NCBI RefSeq assembly: GCF_001761365.1
Contig: NZ_CP017477.1
Location: 1,324,501 to 1,388,500 of the forward strand
DNA length: 64,000 nt
Origin: Polaribacter vadi
GTDB lineage: Bacteria; Bacteroidota; Bacteroidia; Flavobacteriales; Flavobacteriaceae
Direction: 5' to 3'
The stretch's first letter is position 1, and every line of letters starts with the position of its first letter. Below are positions 34,562 to 44,193 of this stretch, piece by piece. The notes under the pieces were generated by a model. That model ran no database searches. It saw nothing but the letters and a program-made list of their open reading frames with translations, and was not told the origin of the DNA. A program made the translations under genes and the position numbers.

Positions 34562-36025
34562 CTACAATCCACTCATAAAATTACCATAAGGATCTCTGAA
34601 TTGTGTCCCTTCTGCAAAACGATGTTTGCTTAGTTTTTTAAACTCAACCAAAGCCCAAAGAATAAATTCTTTTACAAAATAACCATCTACTGTATTCATA
34701 TTTGGTTGATGTTTTTCTAAAAAGGCATTTAAAGGAGTAATTTTATCCAACTCGTTTTTATACTCTTGTTCAGTATGTTCATCTAACAATTCGAAATCTT
34801 CATCAGCATTAAAAAACCACGAAATAATATCGTCATAAGGTGTTTCTGCACTTTGCTTTTCTAGCTTTTTTATCTCTGGAAAATAGGTTGGGAATAATGT
34901 TTTAATGGCATTTTTAATTAACGTTTCTGCAACTACTTGCGCTCCTTCTTGCTCACCTTCATACACCAATTCTACTTTTCCAGTAATTGCAGGAATAATT
35001 CCGTCAAAATCATTTAAACGAATCATCGTTTTAGAATCTCCAGACAATAATGCTCGTCTTTCTGCTGTACTTAACAAGTTTTCAAAAGCTGTAATACTTA
35101 AACGCGCACTCACACCACTTTTTGCATCAATAAATTCGCTTTCTCTTGCTTCAAAAACAATTTGCTCTAACAAATCTCTTGCTAATTCTGGCACTTGAAT
35201 AAATTCTTTTTGTGCACTAGCTTTATCTGTTTCTTGTTGTGTAATTGTTTTGGCAGTTTCTATATCTTCTGGATAATGTGTTAAAATTTGCGAACCAATC
35301 CTGTCTTTTAAAGGAGTTACAATACTTCCTCTATTGGTGTAATCTTCTGGATTTGCAGTAAAAACAAACTGCATATCTAAAGGCAAACGCAATTTAAAAC
35401 CACGAATCTGAATGTCTCCTTCTTGCAAAATATTAAACAAAGCAACTTGAATTCTAGCTTGTAAATCTGGCAATTCATTAATCACAAAAATACATCTGTT
35501 TGCTCTTGGAATCATTCCATAATGAATTACTCTATCATCTGCATAACTTAATTTTAAGTTTGCTGCTTTTATAGGGTCTACATCTCCAATAATATCTGCA
35601 ACAGTAACATCTGGAGTTGCTAATTTTTCTGCAAAACGCTCACTTCTATGCAACCAATAAATTGGAGTTTCATCTCCTTTTTCGTCAATTAATTCTTTTG
35701 CAAATCTTGAAATAGGATTTAAGGGATCGTCATTAATTTCTGAACCTTCCACAACTGGAATATATTCATCCAATAAATCGACCATTAATCTTGCCAAACG
35801 AGTTTTTGCTTGTCCTCTTAACCCTAATAAATTAATATTATGTCTGCTTAAAATTGCTCTTTCTAATTCAGGAATTACTGTATTTTCATAACCATGAATT
35901 CCTTTAAAAACGGTTTCTTTACTCATCATTTTACTGATTAAGTTTTCACGTAACTCGTCTTTAATTGATTTTGATTTGTATCCTGATTTTACTAATTCTC
36001 CGAATGTATTTATGTTTTCTATCAT
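34562..36025 (-). CDS. MoxR/BchI-type AAA+ ATPase (magnesium-chelatase-like)
   Basis: A 487-aa AAA+ ATPase. Walker A GLRGQAKT is at residues 68-75. The Walker B/sensor region is RCIFVINELPDLQARIQVALFN, and the helix-2 insert QIRGFKLRLPLDMQFVFTANP is typical of magnesium chelatase subunit I and MoxR proteins. It is paired with the VWA protein upstream (36116-37240), the usual two-part assembly. No chlorophyll or cobalamin genes are near, so it most likely remodels or inserts a cofactor into some other protein. Confidence 0.88.
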   Translation of the reverse strand: MIENINTFGELVKSGYKSKSIKDELRENLISKMMSKETVFKGIHGYENTVIPELERAILSRHNINLLGLRGQAKTRLARLMVDLLDEYIPVVEGSEINDDPLNPISRFAKELIDEKGDETPIYWLHRSERFAEKLATPDVTVADIIGDVDPIKAANLKLSYADDRVIHYGMIPRANRCIFVINELPDLQARIQVALFNILQEGDIQIRGFKLRLPLDMQFVFTANPEDYTNRGSIVTPLKDRIGSQILTHYPEDIETAKTITQQETDKASAQKEFIQVPELARDLLEQIVFEARESEFIDAKSGVSARLSITAFENLLSTAERRALLSGDSKTMIRLNDFDGIIPAITGKVELVYEGEQEGAQVVAETLIKNAIKTLFPTYFPEIKKLEKQSAETPYDDIISWFFNADEDFELLDEHTEQEYKNELDKITPLNAFLEKHQPNMNTVDGYFVKEFILWALVEFKKLSKHRFAEGTQFRDPYGNFMSGL

Positions 36026-36037
36026 ATATCTTTAATT

Positions 36038-36107
36038 GAGAAAAAAGAAAATAGACGAAAGAAAATAGATTTTCTCATCTTTTCTCTAAACTCTATTTTC
36101 CTTTCTC
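36038..36107. other. Purine/pyrimidine-skewed inverted repeat between the VWA and ATPase genes
   Basis: GAG followed by an A-run and GAAAATAGA (36038-36055) can pair with TCTATTTTCCTTTCTC (36092-36107). The block AAAGAAAATAGA is repeated directly at 36058-36069. It may form an intercistronic hairpin. Confidence 0.45.
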
Positions 36108-36115
36108 TTTTAATT

Positions 36116-37240
36116 TTATCCTCTTAATCTTTTCTTTCTATTTGTTTCATAATCTTCAAAAATCATTTCTCCTAAACCTTTTAGGCCAGTGTAAAATGCT
36201 TTTCCTTGATTTGCTTGTGTAAATGCTTTTACAAATTGCATTAAATATGGGTCTTGTGCAATCATAAAAGTGGTAATTGGTATGTGTAATTTCCTGGCTT
36301 GTTGTGCCATTCCATAACATTTATCAACAATATATTTATCCAAACCATTACTGTTTTTATAATACTGTCCATCAGGCAAACGTAAGCAACTTGGTTTTCC
36401 ATCAGTAATCATAAAAATTTGTTTGTTGGTATTTCGTTTTCTTCTCAATAAATCCATTGCCAATTGCAAACCAGCAACTGTATTTGTGTGATAAGGCCCT
36501 ACTTGTAAATATGGTAAATCTTTAATCTTTATAGGCCAAGAATCGTTTCCAAACACAATAATATCTAAGGTATCTTTTGGATAGCGAGTTGTAATTAATT
36601 CAGCCAAAGCCATCGCTACTTTTTTGGCTGGTGTAATTCTATCCTCACCATATAAAATCATAGAGTGACTAATATCAATCATTAAAACTGTACTCATTTG
36701 GCTTTTATGCATGGTTTCTTCCACCACCAAATCGTTTTCAGTTAAATTAAAATTATCAATTCCGTTATTAATTTGGGCGTTTCTAATACTTTCAGTCATA
36801 GAAACTTTATCTAAAGCATCACCAAATTGATAGGCTCTAAAATCTCCTGTGTGCTCATCTCCTATTCCTGGAGATTTACTTTTATGATTTCCAGCACCAC
36901 TCCTTTTTATCTTACCAAAAATCTGATTTAAAGCTTGCTGACGAATTGCACGTTCTGTTTTAGAAGTAATTTTTGTACCTCCAGTTCCATCTCCTTTTAT
37001 TTCTTCTTTTATATAACCTTTCTTTTTAAGATCTTCAATAAAATCATCAATTGTATAATTTTCGTCTGTTAAATTATATTCTTTATCTAAAGAACGTAAC
37101 CAATCTATAGCTTCATCAAAATCTCCAGAAGTATGGGTTATTAATTCTTTAAAAATATCAAATAATTTCTCAAAAGGCGACTGTTTATCTGCCTCATAAG
37201 TAGTAAAGACAAAACCGTTTCTTTTATTCTTGTTTTTCAT
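36116..37240 (-). CDS. VWA-domain protein partner of the MoxR-type ATPase
   Basis: A 374-aa cytoplasmic protein. The C-terminal half (from ~175) is a von Willebrand A domain with a complete MIDAS start DISHS in LMIDISHSMILYGEDRITPAKK, followed by LDIIVFGNDSWPI and FMITDGKPS. The N-terminal half is helical (FEKLFDIFKELITHTSGDFDEA). It is upstream of the ATPase gene on the same strand with a 90-bp gap containing an inverted repeat. Together they resemble the BchI/BchD or MoxR/VWA chaperone pair. Confidence 0.88.
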   Translation of the reverse strand: MKNKNKRNGFVFTTYEADKQSPFEKLFDIFKELITHTSGDFDEAIDWLRSLDKEYNLTDENYTIDDFIEDLKKKGYIKEEIKGDGTGGTKITSKTERAIRQQALNQIFGKIKRSGAGNHKSKSPGIGDEHTGDFRAYQFGDALDKVSMTESIRNAQINNGIDNFNLTENDLVVEETMHKSQMSTVLMIDISHSMILYGEDRITPAKKVAMALAELITTRYPKDTLDIIVFGNDSWPIKIKDLPYLQVGPYHTNTVAGLQLAMDLLRRKRNTNKQIFMITDGKPSCLRLPDGQYYKNSNGLDKYIVDKCYGMAQQARKLHIPITTFMIAQDPYLMQFVKAFTQANQGKAFYTGLKGLGEMIFEDYETNRKKRLRG

Positions 37241-37451
37241 CAGTATAAAAATACGTCATTAATTTATGGTTTTAAAAAGATTAACATTGCTTTAATATAT
37301 GTGTTCATTCAAAAAATTTATTCCTAAAAAATGTAACTATTCTTTAAAAACTAAGTCTTTACTGAGTAGCTGTTTTTTTTATAATAAAATTAACATTTAT
37401 TTAGCTACCTAAAAACTAACTTGTTAACCTAATTAATTCAAACTAAATTTT

Positions 37452-40064
37452 ATGAAAATAGTAACATCTACAAGATTCAAAGTTGTATGTACATTGTTTT
37501 TAACCCTGGCAGTAACTGGCGTTCAAAATACAAATGCACAATTTTGGAAAAAAAAGAAAAAAGAAACTCCAACTCAAAAAGCTGTACCCAAAAAGAAAGA
37601 TAAAACAATTGCTGATTTAACAAAAAGTAGTAAAAAAATTGAAGGTTTATTTACTATTTATCAAGATACAGTTACTGGGAGTGTAAAATTATTGGTAAAA
37701 GAAGACCAGCTAAACAAAGACTTTATTTACTTTTCTCAAATTGCCAATGGAGTTACAGAATCAGGTGCTTTTAGAGGTTCTTTTAGAGCAAATTCTGTAT
37801 TCCATGTTATAAAATATTTTAATCGATTAGAGTTTTTAGCTCCAAACACTGCCTTTTATTTTGATAAAAACAGTGCACTTTCAAAATCTTCTGAAGCTAA
37901 TATTAGTGATGCTGTGCTTGCAAGTGGTAAACTTTTAGCCTCTGATGATGAAAAAGGCGAATATTTAATTGATGCTGATGGTTTATTCTTATCAGAAACA
38001 TTTACAAGAATTAAACAACCAAGATTTCCTGGTCAATCTCCTTTCGCTTTTAGTTTAGGAAGTTTAGATAAAAACAAATCTAAAATAAACGAAATTAAAA
38101 ACTACCCAGAAAACACCAACATAAAAACAGAATATGTGTATAGCAATCCTGCTGTAATAAATGGTGGTTCTCAAGCAGTAACAGATGGTAGAAGTGTTTC
38201 TATTAAGGTTTTTCATACGTTTATGAATATGCCAGAAAGCGATTACAAACCTAGAATGGATGATGCTAGAGTTGGTTACTTTTTAACGCAAACAAATGAT
38301 ATGACAACCACTGCAACTATTAATTATAGAGATATGATTCATAGATGGAAGTTGGTAAAGAAAAATCCAGATGCTGCAATTTCTGAACCTGTTACTCCAA
38401 TTACTTGGTGGATGGAAAAATCGACTCCTGTTGAGTGGAGAGAAACTATTAAAGAAGGTGTTTTAGCTTGGAACGAAGCCTTTGAAAAAGCGGGTTTTAA
38501 AAATGCAATGGCTGTAAAAATGCAACCAGATAGTGCAACTTGGGATGCTGGAGATGTAAGATATAATGTTTTACGTTGGACGTCTTCTCCTAATCCTCCT
38601 TTTGGTGGTTATGGACCAAGTTTTGTAAATCCTAGAACTGGAGAAATTTTAGGTGCAGACATTATGTTAGAATTTGTACATTTTACAAACCGTGTTTTTG
38701 CTGATAAATTATATAATAATGCAGCTGCAAACATGAATTTGGAAACTTCTCAAGAATTAGAAGTTAAAAAATATTTAGCTAAAAATAACTTATTATTTTG
38801 TTCTGCTGGTCATATTATGCACGAGAATTTACAACTTGGAACTGCTGTTTTACAAGCTACTGGAGCAACTGAGTTAGAAATGGAAGGTATTAAAAAAGAA
38901 GGAATGAAATCTTTAATAATGCACGAAGTTGGGCATACTTTAGGATTAAATCATAATATGAAAGCAAGTATTTTATATACTCCAGAACAATTAGCAGATG
39001 CAAATTTTATTAAAGGAAAAGCTTTAACTGGATCTGTAATGGATTATGCAGGTATTAATATTACCAATGATAGAAGCAAACAAGGACAATATTATGACAT
39101 GGCTGTAGGTCCTTATGATGTTTGGGCAATTCAATTTGGATATACGCCTTTTAAAAATGAATCAGAAAGAAATACTTTGTTAGAAAAATCTACAGAACCT
39201 CAACTAATTTTTGGGAATGATGCAGATGATATGCGTGCTCCAGGAAAAGCAATTGATCCAAGAGTTATGATTGGAGATTTATCTAGCGATCAAATTACTT
39301 ATTCCGTAAATAGGTTTGAATTGGTAAATGACATGATGAAAAACTTGAAAACGCAATTCACTAAAAAAGGAGAAACTTTTGAAGAGTTAAGAAGAGCTTT
39401 TTATACATTACATAGTCAAACTGCAATTGCTGGTGGTGTAGTATCTAGATTTATTGGAGGTGTGTATGTTGATAGAGCTACTTTTGGGCAAGATGGAGCT
39501 ACACAACCTTTTACTCCAGTAAGTTTAAAAGATCAAAAAAGAGCAATGAATGCTTTAGAAAAATACATTTTTGCTCCTAATTCTTTTGATACTCCAAATG
39601 AAGTTTACAACTATTTAGCAAGACAAAGAAGAGGTTACAATTTCTTTAGCGGAACTGAAGACCCTAAAATTCATGAGCAAGTTTTAGCCTATCAAACTAG
39701 TATTTTAGCACATATTATGCATCCAAATACATTACAAAGATTGTCTAATTCAGAATTGTATGGTAATGAATATAAATTATCTGCTTTTATGACCGATTTA
39801 AATAATATGATGTTTGTTGCTGATATTAATGGAAGTGTAAATTCTTTCCGTCAAAATTTACAAGCTGCTTATACAAAACAATTAATCGAGATAGTTTCTG
39901 GAAAAGCAAGTAGCAGATTTACTGTAGCCTCTAGATCTATGGCAATTTATAACTTAGAGAAAATTAAATCTTGGGTAAGTAATAACAGAGGTGATGTTGC
40001 TACAAAAGCACATAAAAACCACTTAAAAACGTTGATTACAAATGCAATGAAAGAAATAAAATAA
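37452..40064 (+). CDS. Large secreted zinc metalloprotease (metzincin, DUF5117/DUF4953 type)
   Basis: An 870-aa exported protease. The signal peptide ends near NTNAQ (residue ~30), followed by a lysine-rich stretch. Residues ~80-300 form the DUF5117/5118-type N-terminal region. The zinc site HEVGHTLGLNH (about 490-500) is a perfect HExxHxxGxxH metzincin motif, followed by the Met-turn-like SVMDYAG. The C-terminal ~300 residues are the DUF4953-type helical region. Length is typical for Bacteroidetes homologues. It stands alone with a strong terminator. Confidence 0.93.
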   Translation: MKIVTSTRFKVVCTLFLTLAVTGVQNTNAQFWKKKKKETPTQKAVPKKKDKTIADLTKSSKKIEGLFTIYQDTVTGSVKLLVKEDQLNKDFIYFSQIANGVTESGAFRGSFRANSVFHVIKYFNRLEFLAPNTAFYFDKNSALSKSSEANISDAVLASGKLLASDDEKGEYLIDADGLFLSETFTRIKQPRFPGQSPFAFSLGSLDKNKSKINEIKNYPENTNIKTEYVYSNPAVINGGSQAVTDGRSVSIKVFHTFMNMPESDYKPRMDDARVGYFLTQTNDMTTTATINYRDMIHRWKLVKKNPDAAISEPVTPITWWMEKSTPVEWRETIKEGVLAWNEAFEKAGFKNAMAVKMQPDSATWDAGDVRYNVLRWTSSPNPPFGGYGPSFVNPRTGEILGADIMLEFVHFTNRVFADKLYNNAAANMNLETSQELEVKKYLAKNNLLFCSAGHIMHENLQLGTAVLQATGATELEMEGIKKEGMKSLIMHEVGHTLGLNHNMKASILYTPEQLADANFIKGKALTGSVMDYAGINITNDRSKQGQYYDMAVGPYDVWAIQFGYTPFKNESERNTLLEKSTEPQLIFGNDADDMRAPGKAIDPRVMIGDLSSDQITYSVNRFELVNDMMKNLKTQFTKKGETFEELRRAFYTLHSQTAIAGGVVSRFIGGVYVDRATFGQDGATQPFTPVSLKDQKRAMNALEKYIFAPNSFDTPNEVYNYLARQRRGYNFFSGTEDPKIHEQVLAYQTSILAHIMHPNTLQRLSNSELYGNEYKLSAFMTDLNNMMFVADINGSVNSFRQNLQAAYTKQLIEIVSGKASSRFTVASRSMAIYNLEKIKSWVSNNRGDVATKAHKNHLKTLITNAMKEIK

Positions 40065-40083
40065 TTCTTAAAATTACTCAAAT

Positions 40084-40122
40084 AAAAAATCGCAATCTAA
40101 ACTTTAGATTGCGATTTTTTTA
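40084..40122. terminator. Bidirectional terminator
   Basis: A near-perfect palindrome with core ATCGCAATCTAAA/TTTAGATTGCGAT flanked by A-run and T-run. It separates the convergent protease and 40149 genes. Confidence 0.93.
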
Positions 40123-40148
40123 TTTTACTTATAATGTAACCTGGATAA

Positions 40149-40475
40149 TTACATTAAAATATTTTCATCATTAGTCAAATTTTCTTTAGGTACTGTATTA
40201 AAAAATTCAGCAACTTCTGTATCTGCAGCAGAACCATAAGAAGCTAAAAAAGTTCCTTTAGTATCTTCCATGTCTAATACATATAATATTGACATATCAG
40301 AAGGATTACTCATCCCTTCAAATCTATGTTCTGCAACTATGTAAATATCTTCTGCTTTAAATTCTTTTTTAGTTGAATTATCTATTAAGGTATTATCTAC
40401 AACTCTAAAATTGTGTGAATACCCTTTTGCTTGATATTTTTTAATTAACTCTAACTCATTTTTTGCGTTTTCCAT
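40149..40475 (-). CDS. Small conserved protein of unknown function
   Basis: I place the start at the ATG at 40475 (MENAKNELELIKKYQAKGYS), giving 108 aa; an ATG further upstream adds ten residues of non-conserved look. The fold appears to be alpha then beta (VVDNTLIDNSTKKEFKAEDI, RFEGMSNPSDMSILYVLDME). Such short flavobacterial proteins are sometimes labelled phosphoribosylpyrophosphate synthetase in databases, but no PRPP-binding motif is visible, so I treat that name as wrong. Function unknown. Confidence 0.72.
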   Translation of the reverse strand: MENAKNELELIKKYQAKGYSHNFRVVDNTLIDNSTKKEFKAEDIYIVAEHRFEGMSNPSDMSILYVLDMEDTKGTFLASYGSAADTEVAEFFNTVPKENLTNDENILM

Positions 40476-40679
40476 AATGTGGTTTATTTTAATTCTCATC
40501 AAAGAACATCAAAATCATTCATAAGTATTATTGCAAACAGTTTTTATTTTAACTCAAATATTATTTTATCAAATTATATTTTAGAAGAAAACATCATTTT
40601 CTTAAATGAATTACAATTAAATGTAATTGAGATACTTTTAAAGTTGATAAAAAAGCATCTTTGTATAAAACCAACAACT

Positions 40680-42197
40680 ATGGCTATTTTAGGAAACATT
40701 ATTAAAGGCGTTATCAACCTAACAGATACATTTTCATTTGAATCTAACCCAATTGAAAATCAAGAAAAAGTATTGAAAAACTTATTAGAAACTGCTAAAA
40801 ACACCAAATTCGGAGAAAAATATCACTTTAAAACAATTTTATTAAGTGATGATTTACAAGAATCTTTTGCAGATGAAGTGCCATATTTTGATTACAATAA
40901 AATCAACAAAAAATGGTGGAGTAAATTACACAAAGGTAAAACTGATGTAACTTGGCCAGGAACACCTTCTTATTTTGCTTTAAGCTCTGGAACCACAGGA
41001 AAAAAAAGTAAAAGAATTCCTGTAACAGATGAAATGATAGACGCCATAAAAAGTTCTGGCATTAAGCAAGTAACTTCTTTAAGCAATTTTGATTTACCAG
41101 CAGATTTTTTTGAAAAAGAAATTATGATGTTGGGTAGTTCTACAGATTTAAAAGAAAAAAACGATCATTTAGAAGGAGAAATCAGCGGAATTAGTGCAAG
41201 TAATATTCCTTTTTGGTTTAAAGGATATTACAAACCTGGAGAAGAAATTGCTAAAATTGATGATTGGGATGAACGTGTTGCAAACATCGCAGAAAATGCA
41301 AAAACTTGGGATATTGGTGCTTTAAGTGGGATTCCTGCTTGGATTGAGTTGATGATGAAGGAAGTGATTAAATATCATAATGTAGAAAACATTCACGAAG
41401 TTTGGCCAAACTTACAAGTGTACACTTCTGGTGGAGTTGCTTTTAGCCCTTATGAAAAAAGTTTTAATGCACTTTTAGGAAAACCAGTTACAGTAATTGA
41501 CACTTATTTAGCCTCTGAAGGTTACATTGCCACACAAATAAGACCAGATGCAAATGCCATGCAATTAAATACCGAAAACGGAATTTATTTTGAGTTTGTA
41601 CCTATGAATCCAGATTATATAAAAGAGGATGGTTCTTTAAAGAAAAGTGCGCCTGCAATTTCTATTAAAGACGTGGAATTAGACCAAGATTATATTTTAA
41701 TTATTAGTACAGTTTCTGGTGCTTGGCGTTATTTAATTGGTGATACAATTGCTTTTACAGATATTGAAAAAGCAGAAATTAAAATTACAGGAAGAACTAA
41801 ATTCTTTTTAAATACAGTGGGTTCGCAATTATCTGTTAATAAAATGGATGATGCCATGAAGCATTTAGAAGAAACATATAACACAGAAATTACAGAATAT
41901 ACAATTTGTGCAAAACGTTTTGAAGATGGTGAATTTTATCACTCTTGGTATTTAGGAACCGATTTAAATGCTGATGAAAATGAAGTTGCAGATACTTTAG
42001 ATACTTTCTTAAAAGATGCCAATAAAAATTATAAAGTTGCCAGAAGTAAAGCTTTAAAAGGAGTTAAAGTAAAAATAATTCCTCAAGAAAAATTTTATGA
42101 ATGGAGTGATAAAAACAAGAAAAAAGGTGGCCAAGTAAAAATGGAACGTGTTATGAAAGAAGATAAATTTGCTGAATGGGAAGAGTTTGTAAACTAA
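40680..42197 (+). CDS. GH3 auxin-responsive-promoter family acyl-acid amido synthetase-like
   Basis: A 505-aa member of the GH3 branch of adenylate-forming enzymes. I use the ATG at 40680 (MAILGNIIKGVINLTDTFSF) because the frame upstream to 40479 has no domain character and the shorter form matches the family. The ATP-binding region SSGTTGKKSKRIPVT is near residue 105, YTSGGVAFSPYEKSF near 245 and the adenylate-binding WRYLIGDTIAFTD near 350. Plant GH3 proteins join amino acids to acyl acids; the bacterial substrate is unknown. Confidence 0.88.
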   Translation: MAILGNIIKGVINLTDTFSFESNPIENQEKVLKNLLETAKNTKFGEKYHFKTILLSDDLQESFADEVPYFDYNKINKKWWSKLHKGKTDVTWPGTPSYFALSSGTTGKKSKRIPVTDEMIDAIKSSGIKQVTSLSNFDLPADFFEKEIMMLGSSTDLKEKNDHLEGEISGISASNIPFWFKGYYKPGEEIAKIDDWDERVANIAENAKTWDIGALSGIPAWIELMMKEVIKYHNVENIHEVWPNLQVYTSGGVAFSPYEKSFNALLGKPVTVIDTYLASEGYIATQIRPDANAMQLNTENGIYFEFVPMNPDYIKEDGSLKKSAPAISIKDVELDQDYILIISTVSGAWRYLIGDTIAFTDIEKAEIKITGRTKFFLNTVGSQLSVNKMDDAMKHLEETYNTEITEYTICAKRFEDGEFYHSWYLGTDLNADENEVADTLDTFLKDANKNYKVARSKALKGVKVKIIPQEKFYEWSDKNKKKGGQVKMERVMKEDKFAEWEEFVN

Positions 42198-42212
42198 ATT
42201 TTCTCTAAAAAT

Positions 42213-42246
42213 AAAAAACCTCAAGATGAATTTCTTGAGTTTTTTT
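42213..42246. terminator. Bidirectional terminator
   Basis: Stem CTCAAGA/TCTTGAG with a 6-nt loop between A6 and T7 runs. It separates the convergent GH3 and nuclease genes. Confidence 0.85.
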
Positions 42247-42264
42247 ATGAATTAAATTTAAAAG

Positions 42265-43350
42265 TTATTTATTGAGCTTTTTTGTTCGAGGATCATTCTT
42301 TTCGAAGTTTTTAATTTGATCATTTGCTGCTTTTAAATCTTCTTTGTCTACTTGTTTTGGTTTTTGCTCAAAAGCTTTTTCTGGTTCAAAACTAAAATCT
42401 GTATATAAAGGATAGTGATCAGAATGTATATCCTCTCTAACTTCCATTTTTTTAACTCTAAATTCTTTGGAGATAAAAATATGATCTAAAGGCCATTTTA
42501 AAATATAACTATCTGCAGAATAGGTATTAAACAAACCTCTACCAATTCTAGCATCTAATAGTTCACTTACATTTTTAAATAATTGAGAAGTTTCAGACCA
42601 AGCAACATCATTAAAATCGCCCAAAACAATTACTGGTAAATCAGACTCTAAACTCATTTTTGCAGTAAACATCATTTCTGTATCTCTATCAGTAGACATA
42701 GAGTTTTCTTGAGGCATAGGAGGAGTTGGATGAATTGCATACATTTGAATTGTATCTCCACCTTTTAAAATAACTTTTACCTCTATAGATGGAATACTGT
42801 CGCTCACCAAGTATTTAGTCTGCGGATTTATCAACTCTAAATTAGAATACAAAGCCATTCCATAAGCATTATCTAAAGGAATTTCGTGTTTGTACCTATA
42901 AGAATTTGTAGCACTTTTATTTAATTCATTTAACCATCTTTTATTTACTTCTGTTAATAAAATAATGTCTGGTTTTAATACATTGATTTCGTTTATAATT
43001 TTTTGCGATTTTTTATTTTTTTGCAAAACATTCGCAGTTAAAATCTTAATAGAATTGTCTGTATTTTCTGACGCGTTTAAAACATCATAACCTGCAAAAG
43101 CTGTGTAAGGATAAATTTTTGCGAATTGAAAAACACAACAACCTACAAGTATTGTCATAAAAATATAATCCTTTTTACTTTTAAAATCAAACTTAATAAA
43201 ATAAGTGACAATGGCTAAAGCTGTTAAAAAAGTTAATTGAATATGAGGAAAATCAAAAGCTCTAATCCACCAATAATCTACTGCTATAAATGGCGTAATT
43301 GTTAACAGAATTGCTAACATACCAAAACCAATCAAAAATTTCTTAAACAT
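42265..43350 (-). CDS. Membrane-anchored endonuclease/exonuclease/phosphatase family protein
   Basis: A 361-aa protein. Three N-terminal membrane segments (about 5-25, 36-52, 63-80) are followed by an EEP domain from ~105: ILTANVLQKNKKSQ, PDIILLTEVNKRW, VLGDFNDVAWS, WPLDHIFISKEF and DHYPLYTDF. These give the metal-binding Asn/Glu and catalytic Asp/His of the family. The C-terminus is lysine-rich. The active domain probably faces the periplasm and may act on nucleic acids or phospholipids. Confidence 0.88.
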   Translation of the reverse strand: MFKKFLIGFGMLAILLTITPFIAVDYWWIRAFDFPHIQLTFLTALAIVTYFIKFDFKSKKDYIFMTILVGCCVFQFAKIYPYTAFAGYDVLNASENTDNSIKILTANVLQKNKKSQKIINEINVLKPDIILLTEVNKRWLNELNKSATNSYRYKHEIPLDNAYGMALYSNLELINPQTKYLVSDSIPSIEVKVILKGGDTIQMYAIHPTPPMPQENSMSTDRDTEMMFTAKMSLESDLPVIVLGDFNDVAWSETSQLFKNVSELLDARIGRGLFNTYSADSYILKWPLDHIFISKEFRVKKMEVREDIHSDHYPLYTDFSFEPEKAFEQKPKQVDKEDLKAANDQIKNFEKNDPRTKKLNK

Positions 43351-43537
43351 ATTTTGAGATAACTTAATTGTTAAAATAAAGCATAAAATGTAAATCTAAA
43401 AAAATGTTAAAGATACTCAAAGACTTTGTTAAACTATTATTTGTGGCAAGAACTCAATTAAATGAGCAAAAGGAAAGCTTTTTTGAGTTGTAAATTTGAG
43501 TAAACAAATACTATTAATTAAAAAACACATACAAGAT

Positions 43538-44023
43538 ATGAAAACTTTAAAAGATTTATTCGGACACGAAATACAAGATATTTATTCAGCAGAAAAACAA
43601 TTAAAAGCAGCTTTTCCAGAATTTATTGCTGCAACAGATGATAAAGAACTAACAAATTTGCTTGAAAAATATCAAGAGCAAACAAATAACCAGTTTGATA
43701 AAGTAAGAAAAATTGCAGACGATTTAGATATTAATCCAGGAAATTCGAAATGTGAAGCTATGGAAGGTTTGATTAAAGAAGCAAATGGATTATTAAAACA
43801 CGATATGACTAAAAATGTAAAAGATGCAGGAATTATTGCTCGTGTTCAAAGAATTATGCATTATGAAATTTCTGCTTATGGAACAGCTGTTAGATATGCA
43901 AAAGAATTAGATATGAATGAAGTTTCATCTAAACTACAAGAAATTTTAGATGCTAAATATACTGTAGATGAAAAATTAGGGAAAATGGCGAAAAGAAGAA
44001 TTAATGAAGAAGCAATTGCCTAA
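43538..44023 (+). CDS. Ferritin-like YciE/YciF-type protein (DUF892)
   Basis: A 161-aa four-helix protein. I start at the ATG at 43538 (MKTLKDLFGHEIQDIYSAEKQL), which matches the family start; a TTG at 43496 gives a poorly conserved 14-residue extension. Conserved acidic residues in HEIQDIYSAEKQ, RIMHYEISAYGTA and YTVDEKLGKMA suit a di-iron centre. YciE/F proteins are stress-induced. A terminator follows directly. Confidence 0.9.
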   Translation: MKTLKDLFGHEIQDIYSAEKQLKAAFPEFIAATDDKELTNLLEKYQEQTNNQFDKVRKIADDLDINPGNSKCEAMEGLIKEANGLLKHDMTKNVKDAGIIARVQRIMHYEISAYGTAVRYAKELDMNEVSSKLQEILDAKYTVDEKLGKMAKRRINEEAIA

Positions 44024-44046
44024 TTTTAAATAAAAATTACACATTC

Positions 44047-44074
44047 AAAAACCGATTTTAAAATCGGTTTTTTT
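44047..44074 (+). terminator. Terminator of the DUF892 gene
   Basis: Stem AAAACCGATT/AATCGGTTTT followed by a T-run. Confidence 0.88.
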
Positions 44075-44193
44075 ATGCGATTTTGTTATTCATTTAAAGA
44101 ATTTTATCAATATTATTCTTTAAATTGTAAGTTGAAATCAACCTTCACAAATTTACTAAACAAAGAAAACAAACAACTAAATAACAACTATTT

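Noticed and set aside
37366..37406. GTAGCT...AGCTAC inverted repeat upstream of the metalloprotease gene
   Set aside because: Only 6 bp with a ~30-nt loop in AT-rich DNA; expected by chance.
40135..40142. Another TGTAACCT that could be an ECF -35
   Set aside because: No GTC-type -10 occurs 16 nt downstream, and the site lies between convergent genes.
40479..40679. N-terminal extension of the GH3-family protein from an ATG at 40479
   Set aside because: The 67 extra residues have no domain character, overlap the start region of the 40475 gene on the other strand, and the ATG at 40680 gives the normal family start and length.
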